Shown here piece by piece: positions 38,501-46,587 of a stretch of 64,000 nt of DNA. The translations under genes were made by a program, and so were the position numbers. Every line of letters begins with the position of its first letter. Within the stretch, counting starts at the first letter, position 1. Below the pieces are notes generated by a model, which was not told the DNA's origin, searched no databases, and saw nothing but the letters and a program-made list of their open reading frames with translations. Origin of the DNA: Deltaproteobacteria bacterium (GTDB lineage Bacteria; Myxococcota_A; UBA796; SXON01); assembly GCA_014191855.1 (NCBI GenBank), contig BJHF01000004.1, positions 50,937 to 114,936 on the forward strand. Direction: 5' to 3'.

Positions 38501-38767
38501 CCCGTCGGCGTCGGCGTAGAACGTGCCCATGACACCTTCGTCGATGATGCCGTCGCAGTTGTTGTCCAGGCCGTCGCAGATCTCTGGGGCGCCGGGGTTG
38601 ATGTCGGGGTTGGTTTCGTCGCAGTCCCCTTCGGTGGGCTTGTAGCCGTCACCGTCTTCGTCGCCGCCGCCGCCGCCGTTTACGACGCTGGTGTCCTTCG
38701 TGCCGGTATCCGAGCTGGGGCAACCGAGGAGCAGAACGAGGGAGAGGCCGAGGAAGCTGCGGATCAT
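35546..38767 (-). CDS. MopE-repeat lipoprotein with parallel beta-helix C-terminus (paralogue 1)
   Basis: 1073 residues. ATG at 38767 has GAGG six bases upstream; an earlier in-frame ATG at 38779 has no such site. Leader MIRSFLGLSLVLLLGC with a lipobox. It has nine full and one partial MopE-type repeats (the DGDGYG, ACxxPAGYVxDNTDCDD, NPGxxEYCNGYDDNCDGVIDE pattern), then a right-handed beta-helix (TIQAGIDLADSC, GGGAYVSGDDPQFSDM, IACNSATVDGG). The paralogue downstream shares layout and repeated DNA but has three fewer full repeats. Repeat number variation suggests expansion by recombination. Probable exported Ca/Cu-binding surface or secreted protein. Confidence 0.82.
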   Translation of the reverse strand: MIRSFLGLSLVLLLGCPSSDTGTKDTSVVNGGGGGDEDGDGYKPTEGDCDETNPDINPGAPEICDGLDNNCDGIIDEGVMGTFYADADGDGFGDLDVPMEACEAPAGYVTNSEDCDDAQALSFPGNVEVCDEIDNDCDGVIDNGVGDVYYADGDEDGYGDAGAPQQACSQPAGMVLDNTDCDDTTNKAFPGNTEVCDTIDNNCDGVVDEGVETTYYADVDSDGYGDPSLILMACSLPAGYSADNTDCDDARYETNPGAIEYCNGYDDNCDGVIDEDTADDAMTWYADNDTDGYGDPSTGVVSCSAPPGYVSDNTDCDDTRARSNPAGIELCNGYDDNCDGTVDEATAVDASTWYYDADSDAYGNPSVSTVACSAPAGYVADNTDCNDGTSLANPGQLEVCDGIDNDCDGTSDEPDAIDASTWYADADSDNYGDASVSQPACTQPAGYVADATDCDDARYETNPGATEYCNGYDDDCDGVVDEADAVDSQTWYADADSDLYGNPSVSTVQCDQPAGYVTDNTDCDDTVSTTNPGGTEVCNGVDDDCNGTVDDDYATDATTWYADSDSDTYGNASVSQVDCLQPAGYVVDSTDCNDTTAAAYPGADEVCDGIDNDCDGDIDEDGGVSDGDTYYMDADSDTYGDESTTIEACSLPSGYVENYYDCDDTDPSEPVAVDDSGSPSGAGTSADPLDTIQAGIDLADSCVVVTEGHYNEYDIDFGGKTLDVWGVDGRDVTTIDPGLTVCDYTNPTDCHPVFLLNSGTGAAPTIHGFWVTGGTGYLTETTTTETCADSDPSHASADTCTVTQDDFCGGGAYVSGDDPQFSDMVFEAGDLPEFAQEPTGSWSQAWVSSAGGGVCALNSAATFDNVVFSSNFADSGGGLYVGASSTVEVVHGWFDDNSASDGGGIATDTSDLNVSNTVIACNSATVDGGGSFSDTSGSVNFTNILFAMNTSGTATTNGSQTYSGSSVTLMLWNMVAQANTTSPMFYNLGTASIGYADSYNAGGGGTTSGTWSAMSVTSSGSQYTNISCDGNWQNDDASLVAGAASINAGDPSILDADGSRSDLGAYGGPEGTW

Positions 38768-38871
38768 GGGAAACCTCATTCGATGGGAGCGAGGGTTGAT
38801 TCTCGACTAAGTACTAAGCGGCTTTGGGCGACGGCACAGTGGGTGTGTGCGATGACCACGGGTCGACACGA

Positions 38872-38900
38872 AATGTAGCCTGAGGCACTCCAGATGTAAA
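38872..38900 (-). promoter_or_regulatory. Candidate sigma70 promoter of the larger MopE-repeat gene
   Basis: Read on the minus strand: TTTACA (five of six to -35, 38900-38895), 17 bases, TACATT (four of six to -10, 38877-38872). It would give a leader of about 100 bases before the start at 38767. Confidence 0.4.
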
Positions 38901-38929
38901 GAGGCTGTCGCGGAATGTCTCGACGATCT

Positions 38930-39826
38930 TTAGACCGAGACAATTCCATAGCGAAGGCCGCGGTCGGACACGCGCCACGCTTGACGGCGCGTGGCCTCGA
39001 GCCCGCGGAGCAGGATGCAGGCTCCGATCAGGAGGGTGTCGGCGCGATCTGTACTCACGCCGACTACACGTCGGCGTTCCTCCGGATCGGCGGCCAACAA
39101 GCGGTCGATCCAGGTGCGGAGCGCGCCCGCGCTCAACACACTGTTGTGGATCGCGAGCGGATCATAGGCGGCGAGTCCCAGGGAGTTCGCGGCGAGCGTG
39201 GTGGCCGTGCCCGCGACCGCGATGGCGGTGCGCGGAGAGACGTCCAGCCGAAGCGTGGCGAACGCGGCGTCGATCTCGGCACGGGCGCGGGCAAGGGCCG
39301 CGGGATCGACGTTGCCATACCCGATGTGCTTCTCCGTGAGGCGGACCGTGCCGATCTCCAGAGACACCCGCTGGTGAATGTGTCCGCCTTCGCCGAGGAT
39401 CACCTCCGTCGAGCCGCCTCCCGGATCGATGAGCAGCACCGGTCCCGGCGCCACGTCCATCCCCGAGATGCCGCCCTTCCACGTGAGCCGCGCCTCTTCG
39501 TCGCCGGAGATCACCTGCACCCGCAGGCCCGTCGCTTTCAAGACGTTCGCGTAGAAGGTCGTCGCGTTCAGCGCCCGCCGCGAGGCCGACGTGGCCACCG
39601 CCCGAACCTCGGCGGCGGGCACCCCGAGCTCCTGGGCCTTCGCTGCGTAGTCCCGAAGGGTCGCCAGCGCGGCCTCCATGCGGTCCGGGCGAAAAACGCC
39701 ACGATCGCCCATGCCTTTTCCGAGGCCGATCACTCGCGCTTCGTCGTGCACCACCCGTTCCCCGTCGACGATGAGCAGGAGAATCGAGTTGCTGCCGATG
39801 TCGATGGCGGCGTTCAATGCGCTCAT
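38930..39826 (-). CDS. ppx: Exopolyphosphatase/guanosine pentaphosphate phosphohydrolase (Ppx/GppA family)
   Basis: 298 residues, about the size of the short, single-domain Ppx/GppA forms. Seen: AAIDIGSNSILLLIVD near the start, RAVATSASRRALN, ISGDEEARLTWKGG, LLIDPGGGSTEVILG and the AVAGTATTLAANSLG motif. It hydrolyses polyphosphate or pppGpp. ATG at 39826 is 14 bases after tolB, so it is the last gene of the tol operon. Confidence 0.88.
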   Translation of the reverse strand: MSALNAAIDIGSNSILLLIVDGERVVHDEARVIGLGKGMGDRGVFRPDRMEAALATLRDYAAKAQELGVPAAEVRAVATSASRRALNATTFYANVLKATGLRVQVISGDEEARLTWKGGISGMDVAPGPVLLIDPGGGSTEVILGEGGHIHQRVSLEIGTVRLTEKHIGYGNVDPAALARARAEIDAAFATLRLDVSPRTAIAVAGTATTLAANSLGLAAYDPLAIHNSVLSAGALRTWIDRLLAADPEERRRVVGVSTDRADTLLIGACILLRGLEATRRQAWRVSDRGLRYGIVSV

Positions 39827-39840
39827 TCGCGCTCCGGGGG

Positions 39841-41145
39841 TCACCAAGAGAGGTGGTTGGACCAGTGAGGGTTGGTGTACCCGCCCGCGCCCTGCGAGAG
39901 CTGCACCTGGTGGCGCCCGTCGGCGCTCGACAACCAGATGTGGGCGCTTCCGGTGCGGGTCGACGAGAACACGAGGTAGTCGCCATCGGGGGACCAGCTC
40001 GGATCCTCGTTGTCGCCGGCCCCCTGGGTGACCCGGGTCATGCCCGAGCCATCGAGGTTGACGGTGAAGACGTCGAACCCGCCATCCCGCCCGACGAACG
40101 CGATCTTGTCGCCCTTCGGCGACCAGCTTGGCGAGGTGTTCTGCGCCCCCTGGAAGCTCACGCGGTGCACGTTGCTGCCATCGGCGTTCATCACGTAGAT
40201 CTGCGCGCCGCCGCCGCGCTCGGACACGAACGCCAGCTTCGACCCATCTGGCGACCACGACGGCGACACGTCGATGCCGGGGCTGGAAGTCAGCCTCGCG
40301 ATCTGGGTTCCGGCGAGCGGGTCGATCGTGAAGATATCGCTGTCGCTTCCAGGCGAAAGCGTGAGCGCGATGCTCTCCCCGGAGGGCGACCAGGAGCACC
40401 CGGTGTTGATTCCGGTGCGCGCCGACACCCGCCGGATCGCCGACTTCAGCAGATCCGCCACGTACAGGTCGGGGTTGCCGTTGAAGTAGCTGGTGAAGCA
40501 GAGCGCGGTGCCGCTGTGGTTCCAGCGCGGCGCCAGGTTGATCGACTTGTTCTTGGTGATCTGCCGCTTGCCGCCGCCGTCTACGTCCATGACGTAGACC
40601 TCCTTGTTGCCCGAGCCGTTCGCGACGAAGGCCACGCGGGTGTCGAAGAAGCTGCGGTTGCCCGTGACGAGGGAGATGATCGCATCCGCCGTGCGATGCG
40701 CGAGGGTGCGACCGGCGGTTTTCGGCCCGGAGAACGCCTTTGCTCCCAGCTTCGTGCCGCCCGCGACGTCGTAAACCCACACCTCGGCCCGCAGGCCCTC
40801 GCCGCTCGCTCCGAGGCTGGTCTTCGCGAGCGCCGCCGCGCCGGGGGTGCGCCAGGAAGCGAAGTCGAACTCGCCGAGGTGGATGCCGGCCGACGCGGGC
40901 TCCACGTACGCCTTCGGGTCGATGATCTTGAAGTAGCCGCTGATCTCCAGGTCCCGCTTGAGGGTGGCGTAGTACTCGTCGGCGCCGCTGCCATCGCCCT
41001 TGGGGAGCGGCAGTGCGATGGGGATGTCGTTGCTGCCGGCGCCCTGGGTGGTCAGGCCGACGCTCACGGTTTCTCCGGCGGTGGCGGGCTGGGTGGCGGC
41101 GACCGCGAGGAGCAGCCCGCAGAGCGTAAGGAGCGCTCGGTTCAT
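39841..41145 (-). CDS. tolB: Tol-Pal system periplasmic protein TolB
   Basis: 434 residues. Signal peptide with a basic N-terminus (MNRALLTLCGLLLAVAATQPATA), an N-terminal alpha/beta domain (KRDLEISGYFKIIDPKAYVEP, AHRTADAIISLVTGN) and a six-bladed propeller with repeated SPSWSPDGSKLAFVSERGG-like blades. Binds Pal and TolA in the periplasm. ATG at 41145. Pal, which usually follows tolB, is missing here. Confidence 0.95.
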   Translation of the reverse strand: MNRALLTLCGLLLAVAATQPATAGETVSVGLTTQGAGSNDIPIALPLPKGDGSGADEYYATLKRDLEISGYFKIIDPKAYVEPASAGIHLGEFDFASWRTPGAAALAKTSLGASGEGLRAEVWVYDVAGGTKLGAKAFSGPKTAGRTLAHRTADAIISLVTGNRSFFDTRVAFVANGSGNKEVYVMDVDGGGKRQITKNKSINLAPRWNHSGTALCFTSYFNGNPDLYVADLLKSAIRRVSARTGINTGCSWSPSGESIALTLSPGSDSDIFTIDPLAGTQIARLTSSPGIDVSPSWSPDGSKLAFVSERGGGAQIYVMNADGSNVHRVSFQGAQNTSPSWSPKGDKIAFVGRDGGFDVFTVNLDGSGMTRVTQGAGDNEDPSWSPDGDYLVFSSTRTGSAHIWLSSADGRHQVQLSQGAGGYTNPHWSNHLSW

Positions 41146-41156
41146 CGAGGCAGAGT

Positions 41157-41897
41157 TCAGTTGCACACGCACTCCAGCACGCCGCGAATGCCGCCAGCGT
41201 ACTTCGTTGGCAAGGGGGGGAGCTGGCCGGTCGTCGAGAAGGCTCGCAGGCAAGCGGCGTCGTACGAGGCATTGTGGCTGGAGTCGACCATCACGGCGTC
41301 GTCGGTGATCGCGCCGCTTCCGGCTACGGGCGCCGCGGCGCTGGCTCGAATGGAGTTGCTCGCGGCGCACCACGCCGGCAGCGGGTGGAAGTTCTTGGCG
41401 AGCGCCGCCTGCGCGTCCTTTACCCACTTCGCCAGCTCGGGATCACGGACGCCGGCCTGAGCCGTCGCGCCCCCCCCCTCGCTGGAGTCGGCGCTCGTGG
41501 CGATCCGATCGACCGTGCCTTCCGGCGCGCTGAGATCCTTGAGCAGCTGCTGCTTTCGAAGCTCCGCCACGAGGTCCTCCCGCGCGGTGCTCTTCTCGTC
41601 GCCCTTCTGCTTTTCGTCGGTGGGCAACGCAAGCTCGCTCGGGTTCGGTGGGGGCTGAACGGCGTCTGGCTCCGGATTCCCACTTGCGACATCCGGCGCG
41701 CGCTCGGCTTTTTGGGGCATACGCGAGGCCTCCGTGGGCGGCCCCATCATCTCGACGATGATCGTGTCTTCCGGCTTGAACAGCGGCTCGGCCTGGCTGC
41801 CGCACTGCGCGAACGCGACCACCGTGAACATCGCCAGGTGGGCGATCCCGGCGGCAGGCCACTCCCACGAGGGCAACTGGTGGCGGGAGCGGCTCAT
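41157..41897 (-). CDS. tolA: TolA-like protein with a TonB/TolA C-terminal region
   Basis: 246 residues. One membrane helix (about 10-30, WPAAGIAHLAMFTVVAFA), a Pro/Lys/Glu-rich periplasmic linker (about 45-130) and a C-terminal domain (LAKWVKDAQAALAKNFHPLPAW). Much shorter than E. coli TolA and its linker is less helical. Position between tolR and tolB supports the assignment; sequence alone would allow TonB-like. ATG at 41897 overlaps the tolR stop (ATGA). Final residues include an odd Cys pair, LECVCN. Confidence 0.78.
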   Translation of the reverse strand: MSRSRHQLPSWEWPAAGIAHLAMFTVVAFAQCGSQAEPLFKPEDTIIVEMMGPPTEASRMPQKAERAPDVASGNPEPDAVQPPPNPSELALPTDEKQKGDEKSTAREDLVAELRKQQLLKDLSAPEGTVDRIATSADSSEGGGATAQAGVRDPELAKWVKDAQAALAKNFHPLPAWCAASNSIRASAAAPVAGSGAITDDAVMVDSSHNASYDAACLRAFSTTGQLPPLPTKYAGGIRGVLECVCN

Positions 41898-42328
41898 TTC
41901 TTGGCCCCGGCCGGCTGGGTGACGAGGCCGACCTTCGGAATGCCAGACTGCTTCGCGAGCTCCAGCAGCGTCATCACGTCTTGATAAGGCAAGGTACCAT
42001 CCGCCTGTACGAAGACGGCCTGACCCGGGTGTTGTTTACCTTCTTCCAGCAGGTTCGCCTCAAGCTGCTCCCGCGTGAGCGGCTGCGCCGGGTCGCTCCC
42101 CCGCCCAAGCGACAGCGAGCCATCCTTGGCCATGCTGATCACCAATTGATCGCCGCTCACCTCGGCGGGCGGCGTGTTGGCGCTCGGCAGGTCGATGTCC
42201 ACGCCCGTCGTCATCATCGGGGTGGTGACCATGAAGATGATGAGCAAGACGAGCATGACGTCCACGAAGGGCGTCACGTTGATCTCGGCCATCATCCCGC
42301 CGTCTCGCGACGGCCCGCTCATGCCCAT
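41894..42328 (-). CDS. tolR: TolR/ExbD-family protein
   Basis: 144 residues. One N-terminal helix with the proton-relay Asp in [19 protein letters not shown] (about 23), then a small periplasmic domain ([30 protein letters not shown]). ATG at 42328 overlaps the tolQ stop (TGATG). With TolQ it forms the proton-driven motor of the Tol system. Confidence 0.93.
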   Translation of the reverse strand: MGMSGPSRDGGMMAEINVTPFVDVMLVLLIIFMVTTPMMTTGVDIDLPSANTPPAEVSGDQLVISMAKDGSLSLGRGSDPAQPLTREQLEANLLEEGKQHPGQAVFVQADGTLPYQDVMTLLELAKQSGIPKVGLVTQPAGAKK

Positions 42329-43050
42329 CAGCGGCCCCGATAGTGGCGTTTGACGATGTTGAGGAAGTCGGACGAGAACGCGTCGATCTCGCCGTGCACG
42401 CTCTTCAGCCGCGTGTTGAAGTAGTTGTAAGCCATGACCGCCGGGATCGCCGCCAACAGCCCCACCGCGGTGGCGACGAGCGCGTGCGCGATGTCTGGGC
42501 CGACCGTCTGGATGCTCGCCTGGCCCGTGGCGCCGATCTTCTGGAACGCCCGCAGGATGCCCCAGACGGTGCCGAAGAGGCCGATGAACGGGGCGGTGGA
42601 GCCGGTGGTGGCGAGGAAGGGAATGAGCCGTTCGAGCTGCGCAAGCTCGGTGTTGGTGGCCCGGCGCAACGCGCGCTCGATGTTCTCCGTGAGGCCGAGA
42701 TCCATCGCACCCGCGGTGCCGCCCGTCGTGAGGCGGCTCAGCTCGTCGTAGGCGGCCCGGAACACCTGTGCGGTGGGCGCGTTCGGGAAGCGGCCGGTGC
42801 GCTGGTATACCTGGTCGAGGTCGGGAGACTTCCAGAACCCATCGACGAAGGCGGCGGATTGAGCCTCGGCGCGCCGCACCACCTGCCACTTGTTGAGGAT
42901 GATGCCCCAGCACACGATCGACATGCCGATGAGCACGAGGAGCACCATCTGCACCACGAAATCGGCCTGCAACACGAGCTGCACGATCGAGAAGCCTTCG
43001 TCGGGGGACGCGCTCACGGTCGAGACCATGATGACGTTGGAGAGATCCAT
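42328..43050 (-). CDS. tolQ: TolQ/ExbB-family protein
   Basis: 240 residues. Three helices are visible: about 30-52 ([19 protein letters not shown]), 142-165 ([22 protein letters not shown]) and 185-205 ([25 protein letters not shown]). Conserved family motif GTVWGI and PAVMAYNYF are present. First gene of the tolQ-tolR-tolA-tolB-ppx run, so its promoter should be in the 290 bases upstream. Confidence 0.94.
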   Translation of the reverse strand: MDLSNVIMVSTVSASPDEGFSIVQLVLQADFVVQMVLLVLIGMSIVCWGIILNKWQVVRRAEAQSAAFVDGFWKSPDLDQVYQRTGRFPNAPTAQVFRAAYDELSRLTTGGTAGAMDLGLTENIERALRRATNTELAQLERLIPFLATTGSTAPFIGLFGTVWGILRAFQKIGATGQASIQTVGPDIAHALVATAVGLLAAIPAVMAYNYFNTRLKSVHGEIDAFSSDFLNIVKRHYRGR

Positions 43051-43153
43051 GGGGAGCGTCTATCGCGTTTGGCGAAGGGGTCAGGACGTTACCATTGCGT
43101 TTCGACGCGGATGTGCTCGGTTGGGCCTCTGTGCTCGTCGGGAGAGAGAACAC

Positions 43154-43176
43154 CACGGAGTCACGGAGACACGGAG
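43154..43176. repeat. Three tandem copies of CACGGAGN, 8-base period
   Basis: CACGGAG begins at 43154, 43162 and 43170. It lies in the intergenic region upstream of tolQ and the tandem-paralogue gene. Confidence 0.6.
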
Positions 43177-43342
43177 GAGAATGGGGCGATCCGCGATTCC
43201 CCGTTGCCGATGGTCGGGCGGGCTTCGCTGCGGATCGCGGCGCGGGCGGGGTGCAGCTCCCGTTGCCGGGGGCGCGCTGCAGTTGGTCCGTGCTTGAATG
43301 ACCTCCAGTCCGTGATCTCGGTGCCGATAGGCCCGTGGATCT

Positions 43343-44966
43343 GTGAGTGTTCAGTTGTCCCGACCAAAGTGGTTCGCCGTCGGACTGCTGCTCTGGGTGT
43401 TGTTGGCCTGCAACGCTTGGGTGCGCCCGTCCGCTCCCCCAGGCGTCGGCGCGACTGCGAGTCAGCCGCTCGGAGTGCTTTCGCGCGCGCCGTCCGCTTC
43501 TGACCAGGCCGTGAGGCGCCTGAACGAGGGGCGAACGGCGCTGCGGTTCGTGGACGAGGGGGGAAACCCCGTGGCCGGCGTGCCGGTGTATGAGCACGAG
43601 GATCCTCAAGGTGCCGTTTACCCGTGGCAGGTTGGCGCGGCGGACTCCGACGGCATCTACCACCCCGAACACTTCCCGATCACGCTCGGCGTCAACGGAT
43701 GGCCGGCAACGCCTGAATCCCTCCGCGTCGAAGACGATGGGCGCGAGCACGTGATGACGGTCGCCCGAGCGTGCGACGTCGCGCTGTCGTGGGACCTCCC
43801 GCCGGGGCCCAACCCTTATGCGTTCGACATGCCCGGTGCGGAATCTGTGCCCGTGGCGCAGGGGAGCGCGCACCTCCACGTTCCTTGCGGGGTGCTTTCT
43901 GTGGAGCTCCGCGAGCGCACCGACGAGCCGGCCCGCGCGGTGGAGCTCGTGGAGGCCCACTTCGACAGTCGTGAGCCCACCGCCCACCTTGAATGGAAGT
44001 CACGAAGCGGCATCACCGTGTGTGTGGAAGATGAGGAAGGAGTACGCATTCCTGACGCGAAGGTGCAGGGGATGCTCGACGCGTGGCCGCGCGGCGATTG
44101 CTGGGGCGTGGATCCATTCCCGGCTTGCGTGGACTTCGAGGCCGGCGGCTTCCTGACTGGCGAACTCTGCCCCGAGGACGGGTTCACCTGGCAACGGACG
44201 CGCTACGACATCGCGCTCGAACGGGCTCGGGAGGTGCACTTTACCTGCGACGTCGGCGGGGAGAGCGCGGCCTGTACGGAAGAGCAGGTGCGCGGCGCGC
44301 GATGCGTGAGCGCGGCGACGCCCGACTTTGGCGCGTGCGATCTCGAAGCACAGACCTGTGCGTGTCCCGACGCACCCGACGCTCAACTCCTGTGCGCCGA
44401 CTGGGGAGTTCGCGGGGGAGCGGGCAGCGATCCGCGGTGGAAAGGCTGAGTTTTCCCAGCTCGGCACCGCCTCCATCACCATTCCCGGCGCGGACCTTTG
44501 CGGCGCCCGGTTGTCGCGGAGGGAGGAGCGGGTTGAGGTGCGTTTCGGCAAAGCGCGCTGCGAGTCCGGCGGGGTGGTGTGGAGCGGGCTGGTGGCGGGC
44601 TCCTACCAGATCGAGCTGCCGCAGGGCACTTCGGGGGCGAAGTGGCGGCACCTCGCCGTCGCGGAAGGGGAGCAGAAGGTGCTCCCTCTCCACCTTCCCG
44701 CCGGCCCGAAGCTGGCGATCGAGTGGGTCGGCGACCAGCCCACAACGCAGTTCGCGATGGTGCGCCTGGGGAACATGGAGATGACCGCGATAACGATGCC
44801 CGGCCTGTTCATGGGAGGCTCTCCCGCCGTGGCCGACCTGGTGATTCCGCCCGGCGCGGAGGTGTGGGTGTGCGGCGGGGCGGGCTGCTGTTACGACGGG
44901 GATGGTGGATCGCCGTTGCGATGCGAGCCGGACGCTTCGATCAGGCCCCCGTCGCAGGAGGACTGA
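43343..44966 (+). pseudogene. Secreted Cys-rich protein, frameshifted copy of the following gene
   Basis: Two reading frames together match the paralogue at 44967 along its whole length. Frame 1 (43343-44449) runs from MSVQLSRPKWFAVGLLLWVLLAC with a lipobox-like LLAC through an Ig-like carboxypeptidase-regulatory region and a Cys-rich segment to a stop; frame 2 carries on (EFAGERAAIRGGKAEF onwards) to the stop at 44964. The switch lies in a GGGG run at 44403-44406: loss of one G restores an uninterrupted 540-residue protein. Either a decayed gene or a sequencing indel. It ends one base before the GTG of the intact copy. Function unknown. Confidence 0.75.
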
Positions 44967-46577
44967 GTGGGGAAGCCCAGAAGCCGGTGGCCCTACGTTG
45001 CGGGCACCGTTGTCGTGGTCGCAGTCCTCTGTGCGGGCCTTGGGGGCTGGAGGGGCGGCGGTAACGGCGTTGGGGCCGACCAAGGCTACGGCACGGGGAC
45101 GGGATCGTGGTCGGCTGGGCTCGCGCCGACCCAGCACGCCGCCGGTCCGCTGGTCGCCGAGGCTCAAACCACGCTCCGCCTCGTGGACGCGGCTGGGGCG
45201 CCCGTTGCGGGGCTGCCCATCTACGCCGCCGAGGCTTCGCAGGGAATGGGGGGCCCGGAACCCTTGGGGCTCTCCGACTTCGACGGGCGCTTCATTCCCG
45301 AACAGCTCCCCATCGAGGTTGATCTCGGCGAGTGGCCGGCGTTGCCGACCTCGCTTTTGCTCGTCGACGATCATCGCGAACACGTGATGACGGTGGTTCC
45401 GGCGTGTGACGTGGTCTACACGTGGGAGCCGCCGCCGGCGCCCGCGCCTCTCGCGATCATGTTCCACCCTGGGTGGGGCGTTGACGTTGCAGATGGGAAA
45501 GCAGAGTTTCGCCTTCCATGTGTGGAAAAGCGAGTCACTCTTCACAATGAGCCCGGCAGCGTGGGCGGCGCCGTGGCGTTGGCCCGAGACCACTTCGGTC
45601 CGGAGGAAACCTCGATCCACCTCGAATGGACGCCGCGCGATGCGGTCGAGGTGTGCGTTGTGGACGAGGCGGGCCGCCCCATCCCCGAAGCGCGACTGGA
45701 GATGGGGCCTTGGGGTGACGATGCCTGGCAGCTCGGGGCCTGTTGGGCCATGGAGCCGAACGGCGGGTGTCAAACCGTCAGCGCGGCAGGGTACCTCCGA
45801 AGCCGCATCTGTCCCGAGGAAGGTGGAACCTGGCTACTCCCGCGCTACGAGGTGGTGTTGGAACAGGGTGTCACCGCCCACTATGCTTGCCAAAACGACG
45901 ACGGCACCCTCGGCTGCACCTCAGGGGAGGTCAAGGCTGCGAGCTGCCTCAGTCGGAAGACGCCCGACATCGGATCGTGCGATGCTTCTACGCAAACCTG
46001 CAGTTGCCCCGAGGCCGACGATGCCTACGTCGTGTGTACGCAGGGCGACTACCAAGGGGAGGATGCCGCCGTTTCCAGTGGTGAAGCCGTGTTCGCCTAC
46101 ACGGGCACCGCCTCGCTCACCATCCCGGGGGCCACCTTTTGTGGTGGTCGGCTCACCCGGCACGATCAGGATGCCAAAGGAAACGCCGGGGTGATGGCCT
46201 GCGAAGGCGGGAACGCGGTTCGCCGCGGGCTGCGTGGCGGCACCTACAGCGTGCGCCGAGGTCTCCACGTTTACGCATGGATCGCCGTCGGGAACATCAT
46301 GCTCAAGGACGGCGAACAGAAGGTATTCCCAATCGATCCGCCCCAGGGCCATCGCCTCGACGTCCAGTTTGCGGGCGGCGATCCCGCAGAGCCGATGGCC
46401 TGGACCCAGGGCGGCTCGCTTGAGCAGGAGTACATTCCCCTGGCTGAGCTGGTCGTTCCGCCCGGCGCCCAGGTGTGGGTGCACGTCGCAGGGGGGTGGT
46501 GTCATTACGTCGACCCGCCGGCCCGCGTCGCGTGCGAGCCCGATGGAACGATTTCCCAACCGGAGCGCATGTTCTGA
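44967..46577 (+). CDS. Secreted Cys-rich protein with regulatory-domain repeats, tandem paralogue
   Basis: 536 residues. GTG at 44967 directly follows the stop of the frameshifted copy. N-terminal membrane helix (YVAGTVVVVAVLCAGLGG), then repeated Ig-like carboxypeptidase-regulatory-type segments (RLVDAAGAPVAGLPIYA, CVVDEAGRPIPEARLEM) and a Cys-rich region (CDASTQTCSCPE, CHYVDPPARVACE). Probably extracytoplasmic; helix may anchor it. No enzymatic motif is seen. Nearest relative is the preceding copy; otherwise unrecognised. Converges with the TPR protein 10 bases away. Confidence 0.75.
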   Translation: MGKPRSRWPYVAGTVVVVAVLCAGLGGWRGGGNGVGADQGYGTGTGSWSAGLAPTQHAAGPLVAEAQTTLRLVDAAGAPVAGLPIYAAEASQGMGGPEPLGLSDFDGRFIPEQLPIEVDLGEWPALPTSLLLVDDHREHVMTVVPACDVVYTWEPPPAPAPLAIMFHPGWGVDVADGKAEFRLPCVEKRVTLHNEPGSVGGAVALARDHFGPEETSIHLEWTPRDAVEVCVVDEAGRPIPEARLEMGPWGDDAWQLGACWAMEPNGGCQTVSAAGYLRSRICPEEGGTWLLPRYEVVLEQGVTAHYACQNDDGTLGCTSGEVKAASCLSRKTPDIGSCDASTQTCSCPEADDAYVVCTQGDYQGEDAAVSSGEAVFAYTGTASLTIPGATFCGGRLTRHDQDAKGNAGVMACEGGNAVRRGLRGGTYSVRRGLHVYAWIAVGNIMLKDGEQKVFPIDPPQGHRLDVQFAGGDPAEPMAWTQGGSLEQEYIPLAELVVPPGAQVWVHVAGGWCHYVDPPARVACEPDGTISQPERMF

Positions 46578-46587
46578 TCGGTGCGAC

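Noticed and set aside
33900..38650. CRISPR-like or tandem DNA repeat array
   Set aside because: The periodicity comes from about 65-codon protein repeats that diverge between copies; no short fixed repeats with unique spacers.
33167..38878. Long plus-strand frames opposite the MopE-repeat genes
   Set aside because: Val/Gly-rich low-complexity translation results from reading the Asp/Cys repeats in reverse; no independent evidence.
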